This document shows positions 36,601-44,608 of a DNA stretch of 64,000 bases, in pieces. The DNA is from Desulfitobacterium sp050251735. GTDB lineage: Bacteria; Bacillota; Desulfitobacteriia; Desulfitobacteriales; Desulfitobacteriaceae. The position numbers and the translations under genes are program-made. The stretch is from the NCBI GenBank assembly GCA_050251735.1, contig JBFWMF010000004.1:1-64000 (forward strand), given 5' to 3'. The notes below the pieces were generated by a model that was not told where the DNA came from, did not search any database, and worked only from the letters and a program-made list of their open reading frames with translations. How positions within the stretch are numbered: the first letter of the stretch is position 1; each line of letters begins with the position of its first letter.

Positions 36601-36669
36601 AAGACCGGAAGCCAAAGCTATTAAGGATGCTCCAGAAAGCTTAAGAAACCCACGACGAGTTACTTCCAT
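33619..36669 (-). CDS. fdnG: Selenocysteine-containing formate dehydrogenase, catalytic subunit
   Basis: One 1016-residue protein read through an in-frame UGA at 36097-36099 (residue 191). The Tat signal TRRGFLKLSG at residues 4-13 is followed by a [4Fe-4S] site CHFCSGGC near 49-56, with its last Cys in CPKGAS near 84. The catalytic site reads EHQARI-Sec-HAPTVASL, matching the Sec site of FdnG and FdhF (ARV-Sec-H). The conserved Arg and His after it are in the downstream half. The C-terminal molybdopterin domain is near 860-1016. A SECIS hairpin starts 11 bases after the UGA. Formate is oxidised to CO2 outside the membrane. Automated calling would split this into two genes of 190 and about 821 residues. 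Confidence 0.96.
36068..36099 (-). promoter_or_regulatory. Selenocysteine UGA codon and bacterial SECIS hairpin
   Basis: On the minus strand the UGA (36097-36099) is followed 11 bases later by GGTGGCAAGTTTGTCACC (36068-36085). This folds as a 7-bp stem (one G-U pair) with the loop AGTT. Position, stem size and loop resemble the E. coli fdhF element (GGUUGCA-GGUC-UGCACC). SelB encoded at 27613-29526 should bind it. Confidence 0.88.
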
Positions 36670-36721
36670 CTACTCTCCCCCTCTATTTATTTTAGTAAGC
36701 GAAATAAAATATACATCATCA

Positions 36722-36764
36722 ATTGTGTCATACGCAACATAAATTGTCAAACTATTTTGACAAT
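36722..36764 (-). promoter_or_regulatory. Promoter of the FDH operon overlapped by a 22-bp palindrome
   Basis: Palindrome ATTGTCAAA-CTAT-TTTGACAAT at 36743-36764 with perfect 9-bp arms. Its left arm, on the minus strand, supplies TTGACA (36745-36750), and CACAAT follows 17 bp later (36722-36727). The good -35, poor -10 and overlapping operator suggest regulated expression. The site does not match the FNR/CprK consensus spacing exactly; the regulator is unknown. Confidence 0.6.
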
Positions 36765-36800
36765 AAAGAAAGTGAGAACTTTCCATTACTTTTAGTCGCA

Positions 36801-36844
36801 AAAAGGGAAGGCTTCGAAGAAATAATATCTCTCCAAAGCCTTCC
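36801..36844 (-). terminator. Terminator downstream of the DUF4342 gene
   Basis: Minus-strand arms ggaaggctt and aagccttcc, extended by partly paired bases, followed by CCCTTTTT. It ends the era-deoC-recO-DUF4342 transcript. Confidence 0.82.
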
Positions 36845-36854
36845 TTTGTAATTT

Positions 36855-37316
36855 CTATTGGAGCCCGACCTCTCCCTCAGCATAGGTCGTAGGATAGGTT
36901 GCATGATAGTAGGGTTCAAACTCCTCTTCGTCCATCATCGATTCCAGTTCCAATTCATAATTTTGCATGGCAGCAGCGGCCACTCCCACTAATCCCAGTA
37001 CACGCAGAGCCGGACGCCTCCAGATCATATACCCGATAGCAACGCCCAGAGGTGCAGAGATACTGAATACTGTGCGAGCATTATGCTTGATTTTAACCTG
37101 ACTTTGCCACATCCGATTGAATTGATGCTTGGTACCGTTCCAGAACTTACCGACCTTTCCGTGTTCGAGCTCTAATTCTCTTTCGCAATCGGCTAGAGCC
37201 TGAATCACGTCGCCGTTAGCCCTTTTTAAGGCACGGTTTGCTTCTTCATAGGAAAGATTTAAGCGGTCACAAAGAACATCAATTTTCTCCAGTTCGGTCC
37301 ACAACGTTTCGCTCAT
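36855..37316 (-). CDS. DUF4342 domain protein with N-terminal UBA-like domain
   Basis: About 153 residues. Residues 1-45 (ELEKIDVLCDRLNLSYEEAN, GDVIQALADCE) resemble a UBA/TS-N helix bundle like that of EF-Ts. A basic segment and a hydrophobic DUF4342 segment (FSISAPLGVAIGYMIWRRPA, about 84-103) follow, then an acidic C-terminus rich in Glu. The start at 37316 has AAGGA 11 bases upstream; a reading four codons longer begins inside that ribosome-binding site. It overlaps the end of recO by 38 bases, so the two are coupled. Function is unknown; the hydrophobic stretch suggests membrane association. Confidence 0.78.
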   Translation of the reverse strand: MSETLWTELEKIDVLCDRLNLSYEEANRALKRANGDVIQALADCERELELEHGKVGKFWNGTKHQFNRMWQSQVKIKHNARTVFSISAPLGVAIGYMIWRRPALRVLGLVGVAAAAMQNYELELESMMDEEEFEPYYHATYPTTYAEGEVGLQ

Positions 37317-38103
37317 GATTTGGATCATCCTTTCCGCTTGGGTTTTGTCCCACGTTGACCAAGCGGCTCCCCATACTCCATGATTTTAATTGTTTATCTA
37401 GAGTTTGTTCACAAAAAAACTGTAAGGTATCGAGAATTTCTTTCTTCATCCAGTCATTCCAACGCAGCCGATTAACTTTTCCCAAATCCCCTTGTAGAAG
37501 CTGCCTCATCAGCCCTAGACTTCCGCCACTTACCCATCGTCCTATGATAGGAGTACCAGCTTGAGCTTGACAAGTCCGGCAGACCACCCCTCCTGATTCA
37601 GGACTGAAGAGGTGACGTTCACCTTGAATCTTTTGTCCACACTCTGCACATTCCATGAAGCGCGGACGATAACCAAGCTGAGTCATAAGCTTCAAGGTAT
37701 ACGCGCTCTGAACGAGAGCTGGGTCACAGGTTTCCACGAGGAATAGACTGGAAAAAATAAGGGTGAAAAGCTCCGGATGGGGTTGACCGGGAATTGTGGC
37801 TACATCCAGTAGCTCTGCCATCGCCGTCGCCGCCATGCTCATGTCTAAGTCCGCCCACAAATGCGGAAAACTTTCTTTGGAGCTGACCTGATTGATTGTG
37901 TCTAGTGTTTTACCCTTATGTATCAAGTATTCTGCATAGGTAAACAACTGGGCACCTGCTCTTTGGCGACTTTTAGGTTTACGAACCCCCTTGGCAATGG
38001 CTTGGATTTTCCCGTACTCTCTGGAAAATAAAGTGAGCAAACGGTCAGATTCCCCGTACTCTCGGCTTCGAATCACCAGAGCATCGGCGTGGTAAACACC
38101 CAC
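37279..38103 (-). CDS. recO: DNA repair protein RecO
   Basis: A 274-residue recombination mediator that helps RecA load at single-strand gaps together with RecR. The N-terminal OB fold starts YHADALVIRSREYGESDRLL (4-23), and GVRKPKSRQRAGAQLFTYAE near 39-58 is characteristic. A zinc site has CAECG near 155 and CRTC near 176. It has a longer, Asn/Asp-rich C-terminal tail than B. subtilis RecO. It follows era and deoC in the transcription unit, the usual Firmicute order. Confidence 0.93.
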   Translation of the reverse strand: MGVYHADALVIRSREYGESDRLLTLFSREYGKIQAIAKGVRKPKSRQRAGAQLFTYAEYLIHKGKTLDTINQVSSKESFPHLWADLDMSMAATAMAELLDVATIPGQPHPELFTLIFSSLFLVETCDPALVQSAYTLKLMTQLGYRPRFMECAECGQKIQGERHLFSPESGGVVCRTCQAQAGTPIIGRWVSGGSLGLMRQLLQGDLGKVNRLRWNDWMKKEILDTLQFFCEQTLDKQLKSWSMGSRLVNVGQNPSGKDDPNHERNVVDRTGEN

Positions 38104-38138
38104 ATCCTCACCTCTTAGTCTTTGTAAAAATCACATTC

Positions 38139-38795
38139 TTATTCTTTGATCAATTGCACACCAGAGCTTGTTCCCAAGCGGTCCGCTCCAGCCTCTACCA
38201 GCTGCAACGCAAACTCACGGGACCGTATCCCTCCGGAAGCTTTTACCTTCACGGATTCGCCCACCCAAGCCTTCAGATTGCGAACATCTTCTATCGTCGC
38301 ACCGCCACCGGCAAAGCCCGTGGAAGTCTTGATGTATTCTGCACCTGATGCTTTGACGATCTCAGCAGCCTTTTGCTTCTCTTCTTCTGCAAGCAGGGAG
38401 GTTTCAATGATGATCTTAACCGTAACACCACAGCAATGAGCTGCCTCAACGGCTCGGAAAATATCCTTTTCTACCGCTTCCCATTTACCTGACTTAGCCC
38501 AACCAATATTCATAACGATATCTACTTCCCGAGCTCCATGAGCTTTCGCGGCGAAGATCTCTTGGACTTTGATCTCTGTCATCGTTGCACCGAGTGGAAA
38601 GCCGATGACAGTCGCGACACCCACACCACTCCCATGCAAGAGCTTGGCAGCGGTACAGATATAGGCCGGATTAATACATACAGTAGCAAACTTATGTTGC
38701 TTCGCTTCGTGACATAAATTAACGATATCCTTTTCCGTAGCATCCGGTTTTAAAATGGTGTGATCAATCATTCCCGCAAGGTTCATTCTCCTCAT
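38139..38795 (-). CDS. deoC: Deoxyribose-phosphate aldolase
   Basis: A TIM-barrel aldolase of 215-218 residues that cleaves 2-deoxyribose-5-phosphate to acetaldehyde and glyceraldehyde-3-phosphate. The Schiff-base Lys is in AEYIKTSTGFAGGGAT near 152-167; KASGGIRS near 186-193 gives the second conserved Lys. DHTILKPDAT near the N-terminus is a family signature. Either the first ATG (38795) or the fourth codon (38786) may be used; AAGGA lies eight bases before the latter. It sits five bases downstream of era and upstream of recO, and would share nucleoside salvage with cdd nearby. Confidence 0.94.
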   Translation of the reverse strand: MRRMNLAGMIDHTILKPDATEKDIVNLCHEAKQHKFATVCINPAYICTAAKLLHGSGVGVATVIGFPLGATMTEIKVQEIFAAKAHGAREVDIVMNIGWAKSGKWEAVEKDIFRAVEAAHCCGVTVKIIIETSLLAEEEKQKAAEIVKASGAEYIKTSTGFAGGGATIEDVRNLKAWVGESVKVKASGGIRSREFALQLVEAGADRLGTSSGVQLIKE

Positions 38796-38800
38796 CCTTT

Positions 38801-39712
38801 CTAGCTTCGATTAGAATATCCGAATTCCCGAAGGCTTCTTCCTCGGTTCCGCCAATCCTTCTCTACTTTGACAAAAAGCTCAAGGAACACTTTGCTACCC
38901 AGCAGCTTTTCAATATCTTGCCTAGCTAAACTGCCAATCTCCTTCAGGACCTTTCCCTCATGGCCAATAATAATCCCTTTTTGAGAATCGCGTTCTACCA
39001 CGATTACGGCACGAACCTTGACGAGGGTCTTCTTTTCCTCTACGCTTTCTACCACCACAGCAATGGAGTGGGGAACTTCATCCCGCGTGAGCTGAAGCAC
39101 CTTTTCTCGCACTAGCTCGGCCATGATGAAACGTTCCGGTTGATCAGTAACTTCATCTTCCGGATAATACATGGGCCCTTTCGGCAGTTCTTTGAAAATA
39201 ATCTTCATTAGCTCTTCTTTGTTTTCTCCTGTTTCCGCAGAGAGGGGAACGATGGCTAGAAAATCCTTTAAGTCGGAAAAATCCTTGATTTTCTTTAATA
39301 GCTTATCCTTCTCAATCAGATCGATTTTATTCAGCACCAGAATGCAGGGTGTTTTAACCTGCTTAAGATTTTCTAATATGTATTGCTCACCCGCCCCGAA
39401 TTCTGCCGTAACGTCCACCATGTAAAGAATAATATCCACTTCCCGAAGTGATTCCAGAGCTGAATCGACCATGAATTCGCCAAGCTTATGCTTTGGTTTA
39501 TGAATTCCCGGTGTGTCCAGAAAAATTACCTGACCCCGCTCTTCGGTCAATATACAATGGATTTTATTCCTTGTGGTCTGGGGTTTATCGGACATGATCA
39601 GTATTTTTTGCCCGAGCAACTGATTAAGCAAAGTAGACTTCCCAGCATTAGGACGCCCTATGACTGTGACAAATCCCGATCGAAATTCATCATTAGGTTT
39701 ATTACCTAGCAA
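38801..39712 (-). CDS. era: GTPase Era
   Basis: A roughly 303-residue ribosome-assembly GTPase that binds 16S rRNA near its 3' end. G motifs are IGRPNAGKSTLLNQLL (P loop), DTPGIHKPKHKLGEFM (switch II), NKIDLI and SAETGEN. The C-terminal KH domain has VERDSQKGIIIGHEGKVLKE (near its end in two parts). I start it at TTG 39712 because AAGGA lies ten bases upstream; an ATG 17 codons earlier (39763) is open but has no ribosome-binding site. It is followed by deoC and preceded by cdd. Confidence 0.94.
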   Translation of the reverse strand: MLGNKPNDEFRSGFVTVIGRPNAGKSTLLNQLLGQKILIMSDKPQTTRNKIHCILTEERGQVIFLDTPGIHKPKHKLGEFMVDSALESLREVDIILYMVDVTAEFGAGEQYILENLKQVKTPCILVLNKIDLIEKDKLLKKIKDFSDLKDFLAIVPLSAETGENKEELMKIIFKELPKGPMYYPEDEVTDQPERFIMAELVREKVLQLTRDEVPHSIAVVVESVEEKKTLVKVRAVIVVERDSQKGIIIGHEGKVLKEIGSLARQDIEKLLGSKVFLELFVKVEKDWRNRGRSLREFGYSNRS

Positions 39713-39785
39713 ATTACTCACTTCCTTATCAAAACTGCATTTAACAACGCATATTACAAACATTATAAAAGGTCAAGCTTCAAGC

Positions 39786-40205
39786 TTAACCTAAGAATTC
39801 CGGTCCAAAAGAGTCAGGGAGCAAGACATTCAGTCGAGTAGTTTTAGTTTGTCCCTTCCCATTGACTAAAATAACCAAACTATCCTGAGAAAATTCACGT
39901 AATACCTGACGACAAGCTCCGCAGGGTGAAGGAAAGGCTTCGGTGGGTACGGCAATTGCCACCGCCTTCAGGCGTCGCTCTCCGTGAAAGGCAGCATGAA
40001 AAACTGCATTGCGCTCAGCACAAAGAGTTAACCCATAACTGGCATTCTCCACATTGCAACCGGAAACGATCCTCCCGGATTCCCAGAGGGTGGCGGCCCC
40101 GACAGGGTAGTGCGAATAGGGTACATAGGCATTTTTATAGGCCTCTTGAGCCTCATGGATTAAAGTATCCATTTGTTCTCGGGAAATTTCCTGAACTGAA
40201 TCCAT
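39786..40205 (-). CDS. cdd: Cytidine deaminase
   Basis: A 139-residue zinc enzyme that deaminates cytidine and deoxycytidine to uridine. The zinc site is formed by CNVENASYGLTLCAERNAVF (about 49-68, with the catalytic Glu in CAER) and PCGACRQVLREF (about 96-107). Length fits the homotetrameric Firmicute type. It lies between dgkA and era, the standard order in this lineage. Confidence 0.95.
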   Translation of the reverse strand: MDSVQEISREQMDTLIHEAQEAYKNAYVPYSHYPVGAATLWESGRIVSGCNVENASYGLTLCAERNAVFHAAFHGERRLKAVAIAVPTEAFPSPCGACRQVLREFSQDSLVILVNGKGQTKTTRLNVLLPDSFGPEFLG

Positions 40206-40298
40206 AGGATCTCCTTTCGTCTTTATATACTGCTGATATTAACATCAGAGAACTAATTGTTACTTGGGTCGTGTAGCTTTTGCGTTTTCTGAGGCCTT

Positions 40299-40685
40299 TT
40301 ATAATAGTAAACCAAGAAACTTTACTAAAGGCGGCCCAAATAATACAACCCCCACCCCAACAGCCATGATGACTGCAATCAGCACAGCACCAGCCGCGAC
40401 ATCCTTTGCCAATCCAGCTAGTGGGTGAACATTAGGCTCAGCTAAATCCACGGCAATCTCCAAAGCTGTATTAATAGCCTCTGCCGTCAGCACATTGCTA
40501 ATGGTCAGGAGTAAAATTGCCCATTCCCAACGCTCAAACCCCAGCCCATAGGCCGTCAAGAGGACTACTATTGTAGCGAAGAGATGAATGCGAAAGTGCT
40601 TCTGAGTCTTTACGTTATAGAATATCCCCCGGAAAGCATTTTGAAAACTTCCCCACTCAGAATTCCCCTGATGATGCTGACCCAT
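40299..40685 (-). CDS. dgkA: Diacylglycerol/undecaprenol kinase
   Basis: A 128-residue integral membrane kinase with three transmembrane helices. The signature EAINTALEIAVDLAEPNVHP near 70-89 contains the catalytic Glu residues, and SFQNAFRGI near 12-20 is typical. In Gram-positive bacteria this family phosphorylates undecaprenol. The start at 40685 lies one base after the ybeY stop; a 36-codon longer reading would overlap ybeY and contains no family residues. Confidence 0.92.
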   Translation of the reverse strand: MGQHHQGNSEWGSFQNAFRGIFYNVKTQKHFRIHLFATIVVLLTAYGLGFERWEWAILLLTISNVLTAEAINTALEIAVDLAEPNVHPLAGLAKDVAAGAVLIAVIMAVGVGVVLFGPPLVKFLGLLL

Positions 40686-40686
40686 A

Positions 40687-41160
40687 TCAACGCACCAAGC
40701 CGATTTCGCCCATGATATCTTCCTCTTGTTTACGCATTTCTGCTTTTTCCTCTTCCTCCATATGGTCATAACCTTGGAGATGAAGTGTTCCATGGACGGC
40801 TAAATAAATCAACTCTCGCTCAAAGGAGTGTCTATATTCTGTAGCCTGGGCTCGCGCACGCTCTACTGAAATAATAATATCCCCCAACAAATTGTCTTCA
40901 TAATCAAGGATATCCGGTTCTTCATCCGCCTCTTCTTGCAAAGCGAAGGATAAGACATCCGTTGGCCGGTCCACGCCCCGATAGTCGCGGTTAAGTTCAT
41001 GTATTCTTTCATCATCCACTAAAGTAAGACTTACTTCAGCTTCCTCTGACCCACCGGTCATGGTGATAGCCTTTTCAATCCCTTGCCTCAGGAGCCCTGA
41101 GAGTCTTTCACGATCTCCCAACAGAATGCTTTCTTCTTCCCAATTAATATCTAAAATCAT
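40687..41160 (-). CDS. ybeY: Endoribonuclease YbeY (rRNA maturation factor)
   Basis: A 157-residue metallo-RNase involved in 16S rRNA 3'-end maturation and ribosome quality control. The zinc motif HGTLHLQGYDH near 123-133 matches HGxLHLxGYDH, and the RGVDRPTDVLSFAL segment near 60-73 is diagnostic. The start at 41160 gives the usual MILDI-type N-terminus; a GTG ten codons upstream (41190) is possible and has a G-rich region before it. The stop is one base from the dgkA start. Confidence 0.93.
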   Translation of the reverse strand: MILDINWEEESILLGDRERLSGLLRQGIEKAITMTGGSEEAEVSLTLVDDERIHELNRDYRGVDRPTDVLSFALQEEADEEPDILDYEDNLLGDIIISVERARAQATEYRHSFERELIYLAVHGTLHLQGYDHMEEEEKAEMRKQEEDIMGEIGLVR

Positions 41161-41239
41161 TGGTGTGGAGCCGCATCTGCAACTCCTCACCCCCTTCCGT
41201 TAACATGATACCCACTCTATAAGTTAAAGATAAAGCGTC

Positions 41240-43555
41240 CTATGAAAGACTCTTTGCGCCAGGCTTATTCTGATCCAAGGAATCTTGAGTTATCGTATTA
41301 TCTGTGTCTGGTGATTCAGTCTGCTCTATGTCAGCTGTCTCTAAATCGATCATCTCTGCTTCAGCTTTCTCTAAATCAGCTTCATCCGTATCTTCCCCTT
41401 CCCCAAGGAGCATAGGTGTTTCCAGTTCTTGTTTAGGCTGTAGTTCAGGATACTCTACTCGAGAATGGAAAATGCCACTAAGAATGCGAACAAAGGCTGT
41501 AGCAATCTTATCCAAGTCTTGGAAGGTCAAATTACACTGGCTGAGCTGATCATCATTAAGCTTGTCCTTTATAATCTTGCGGACTAAACCTTCGATTCGT
41601 CCTGGGGTAGGCTGCTTCATGGCACGAACCGCAGCCTCCACACTATCTGCCAGCATCACCAGAGCTGCTTCTTTCGTCTGAGGCTTTGGACCCTCATAAT
41701 GAAAGGCTTCTTCGGGGACGCTCGCATTGTCTTCTAAGGCTTTATGGTAAAAAAAGCTCACCACACTATCCCCGTGATGCTGGGCAATAATATCCTGAAT
41801 AACTTGGGGAAGCTTTTCTTCTTTGGCCATCTCCAGACCATCCTTAAGATGGGAAGTGATAATCAAGGCACTTAGAGTTGGAGCAATCTTATCATGAGGG
41901 TTGTCTTGAGCAAATTGATTCTCAATAAAGAAATAGGGCCTTTTTAATTTTCCGATATCATGGTACAAGGCTCCCACCCGAACCAAGATAGCATCGGCTT
42001 GAACCTCTTCAGCCGCAGCCTCCGCAAGATTACCCACCAATATGCTGTGATGATAGGTCCCCGGGGCATCCATTAACAGCCTCTTCAACAAAGGTCGATT
42101 CGGGTTGGAAAGCTCCAATAGCCGAATGGCTGAAGTGATACCGAAGCCCGACTCAAACCAATGGAGTGTTCCTACCGCAAGGACCGAGGAGAAAACTCCG
42201 TTCACAAGACCAAGACCAACGCTGATCAGCCAAGTCGTAATGCGCATACCCGAAACCATGGCAATACCACTCACCGTTATGACGTTCACTGCGGCTATAT
42301 AAATCCCCGCCCGAGCTAAATCTACTCTCTGGCTCAATAAGGATACACTGTGTACTCCCACCAAACCACCGAATAGGGCAACGAGAGAAACCTGCCAACC
42401 TGTGGTAGACGAGATCGACGGATCCGCCAACAAACCTACAAATACAGACAGAATAGCAGCTGAAAAATAGGCGATTTCTACATCCACCAGAATGGCAATG
42501 GTCATAGTAGCCCAAGCCACAGGGATTAAGATACCAGCTAAAGCACTATATTCGGCCTCCCCCAAGTTCAAGGCGATAACACCCTTACCCATAGCGAGAA
42601 CCAACAACATCATCAAACCGATCAGCACTAACTTCTTGGCTAAAAGATCAACCTTTCTCCGATACTGATAGGCATAAAAAAGCAGAGTTCCCATACTAGC
42701 AATCACAATTAGCGTGATTCCGGCAATCGTGCGCCAGGGCGAACGATTTTCTACTAGGCCATAGGCCGCGAGAACTTGCATGATCTCCTCATCCACAATT
42801 TCCCCCGGTCCCACAATCTTCTGGTTAGCTTTGTAGCTGTGCACATCCAGTCGGACCGATGCCCGAGCATCCTGTCTTAAACTCCCAGTTGCTTCACTGT
42901 CCTCAATCAAAGTGGGTTGAATGATTTTCACATCGGCAAATTCACTGAGGAAAAGCTTGAAGACGTCTGGAAAAGGAGCATTATCGATATCCTGCTTTAT
43001 TTTCTGACGAAGGGCAGGAATTTCTTCCTTGCTATGAGCACCCGATTCATCATTGCGAGCATTACCCAGAATGATCTCTGTCGCCCTTTGTTCCTTTTCG
43101 TCCAAAAGTTCAACTGAAGTGCTCATAAGTCCCAAGAGTACCTCCTGAGACAAAGCATCAAAGGGTGCAATTTTACGAATTGTACTTAAGCGACTAGCCT
43201 GATCCTCATTGCCGGTGATCGCTTCCTCCAAAGCGATAAAAGCAGTACTCAAATCGCGAGCAATGCTTGTGAGGTAGTTTTCATCCGGTTTATAGACAGG
43301 CTTCACGGCATTAGCCGCCGCCTCTTGATCCTCATAATATTTATCTAAATCCTCGATATTTTTTCCATAGGGTGCTGTCACAAGCTGTGGACTAGGGTCT
43401 CCAAGCTCTAGGTTCAGCTTCGAGACAAAAAGTCCCGAAGAGAGTATGCCGATGAACAACAGAAAACACACCACTAGTGCAGCAATTGGTCGCCAAGTGG
43501 TGTTGATATTAGTAAAAGGTTTTATGGAGCTTAAACCGCGGATTTTCAAACGCAT
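41240..43555 (-). CDS. pgpH: 7TM-HD family c-di-AMP phosphodiesterase PgpH (YqfF)
   Basis: A 771-residue membrane protein. One N-terminal transmembrane helix (near 24-45) is followed by an extracellular 7TMR-HDED domain (about 50-270), seven transmembrane helices (about 280-480) and a cytoplasmic HD phosphodiesterase domain. The HD motif LYHDIGKLKRP is near 530, with HHGDSV near 592. The family hydrolyses c-di-AMP. A Glu/Asp/Thr-rich tail of about 70 residues ends the protein. The ribosome-binding site lies very close to the first ATG, so the TTG two codons later could be the true start. Confidence 0.92.
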   Translation of the reverse strand: MRLKIRGLSSIKPFTNINTTWRPIAALVVCFLLFIGILSSGLFVSKLNLELGDPSPQLVTAPYGKNIEDLDKYYEDQEAAANAVKPVYKPDENYLTSIARDLSTAFIALEEAITGNEDQASRLSTIRKIAPFDALSQEVLLGLMSTSVELLDEKEQRATEIILGNARNDESGAHSKEEIPALRQKIKQDIDNAPFPDVFKLFLSEFADVKIIQPTLIEDSEATGSLRQDARASVRLDVHSYKANQKIVGPGEIVDEEIMQVLAAYGLVENRSPWRTIAGITLIVIASMGTLLFYAYQYRRKVDLLAKKLVLIGLMMLLVLAMGKGVIALNLGEAEYSALAGILIPVAWATMTIAILVDVEIAYFSAAILSVFVGLLADPSISSTTGWQVSLVALFGGLVGVHSVSLLSQRVDLARAGIYIAAVNVITVSGIAMVSGMRITTWLISVGLGLVNGVFSSVLAVGTLHWFESGFGITSAIRLLELSNPNRPLLKRLLMDAPGTYHHSILVGNLAEAAAEEVQADAILVRVGALYHDIGKLKRPYFFIENQFAQDNPHDKIAPTLSALIITSHLKDGLEMAKEEKLPQVIQDIIAQHHGDSVVSFFYHKALEDNASVPEEAFHYEGPKPQTKEAALVMLADSVEAAVRAMKQPTPGRIEGLVRKIIKDKLNDDQLSQCNLTFQDLDKIATAFVRILSGIFHSRVEYPELQPKQELETPMLLGEGEDTDEADLEKAEAEMIDLETADIEQTESPDTDNTITQDSLDQNKPGAKSLS

Positions 43556-43562
43556 CCCTCTT

Positions 43563-44534
43563 TCACTGACCCGGTCCCGATTTTTCTTCAGCCTTTTCGT
43601 ATGCTTGAATAATTTTTTGAACGAGAGGATTGCGTACTACATCAGCAGCAGTAAAATAGTGGAAGGCTATATCCGGTATACCTTTAAGGATATTTTGAAC
43701 TTCCTTTAATCCAGAATAATGTCCACGGGGTAAATCTACTTGAGTTACATCTCCTGTGACCACCGCATGGGAGCCATACCCTAAGCGGGTTAGAAACATT
43801 TTCATTTGCTCAGGGGTCGTATTCTGCGCCTCATCGAGAATCATAAAGGAGTCATCGAGAGTCCGCCCGCGCATATAGGCCAACGGGGCAATCTCAATGG
43901 TTCCCTTTTCAACATAGCGTTGAGTCGTTTCCGGACCGAGCAGATCATAAAGTGCATCATAGAGGGGCCGCAAATAAGGATCAATTTTCTCCTGCAGATC
44001 TCCCGGAAGAAAGCCCAGCTTTTCACCTGCTTCAACCGCAGGACGAGTTAAGACGATACGGTTGACTTCTTTAGCTCTCAAGGCTAATACAGCCATCACA
44101 ACGGCTAGATAGGTCTTACCGGTGCCCGCCGGCCCAATCCCAAAGACAATGGAATGCTTCTCTAAGTCTTCAAGATACTTCGCTTGGCCCAAGGTCTTAG
44201 CCTTTATCGGTCGTCCTCGATGAGTTGTCGCAATCACCTTAGCAAGGGCATTAGCCATTCCCAATCCATGACCTTCTTCCACTTGGGATATGACATAGGT
44301 TACACCTGCAGCCGTCAAATGATGACCCTGACGGACCATATCGAGCAATTCCTTCACTACGGTTTCCATACGTTCAACTTCTGCCGGGCTTCCGGTGATG
44401 CTCATTTCTTCACCCCGGACCACTAAACGTGCCCCAAGATGTTTCTCCAATATTTTTAAGTGAGCATCTTCAGGCCCAAGTAAATTCATTGCTTCGGTCG
44501 CATTTTGCAAATATAGCTTTGATTCTTTTGCCAA
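43563..44534 (-). CDS. phoH: PhoH-like ATPase
   Basis: A 323-residue PhoH protein. An N-terminal KH-like segment is followed by the P-loop ATPase: Walker A GIGPAGTGKTYLAVVMA near 135-151, TRPAVEAGEKLGFLPGD near 165-181 and Walker B FMILDEAQNTTPEQMKMFL near 231-249. The start codon is TTG, with GGGGGCG eight bases upstream. It belongs to the yqfC-yqfD-phoH-pgpH-ybeY set. The biochemical role is not firmly established; RNA metabolism is suspected from its neighbours and fold. Confidence 0.94.
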   Translation of the reverse strand: MAKESKLYLQNATEAMNLLGPEDAHLKILEKHLGARLVVRGEEMSITGSPAEVERMETVVKELLDMVRQGHHLTAAGVTYVISQVEEGHGLGMANALAKVIATTHRGRPIKAKTLGQAKYLEDLEKHSIVFGIGPAGTGKTYLAVVMAVLALRAKEVNRIVLTRPAVEAGEKLGFLPGDLQEKIDPYLRPLYDALYDLLGPETTQRYVEKGTIEIAPLAYMRGRTLDDSFMILDEAQNTTPEQMKMFLTRLGYGSHAVVTGDVTQVDLPRGHYSGLKEVQNILKGIPDIAFHYFTAADVVRNPLVQKIIQAYEKAEEKSGPGQ

Positions 44535-44608
44535 CTTTTCGCCCCCTGGTGCATGAAACTCTTGATTTATCCACGAAGTGGATATAGGAAACTTGCTTCA
44601 TCTGAAGC

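Noticed and set aside
36097..36669. The 190-residue ORF as a separate truncated molybdoenzyme or a frameshifted pseudogene
   Set aside because: The next ORF continues in the same frame after a single UGA at the known Sec site, with a SECIS hairpin and Sec machinery nearby, so it is one gene.
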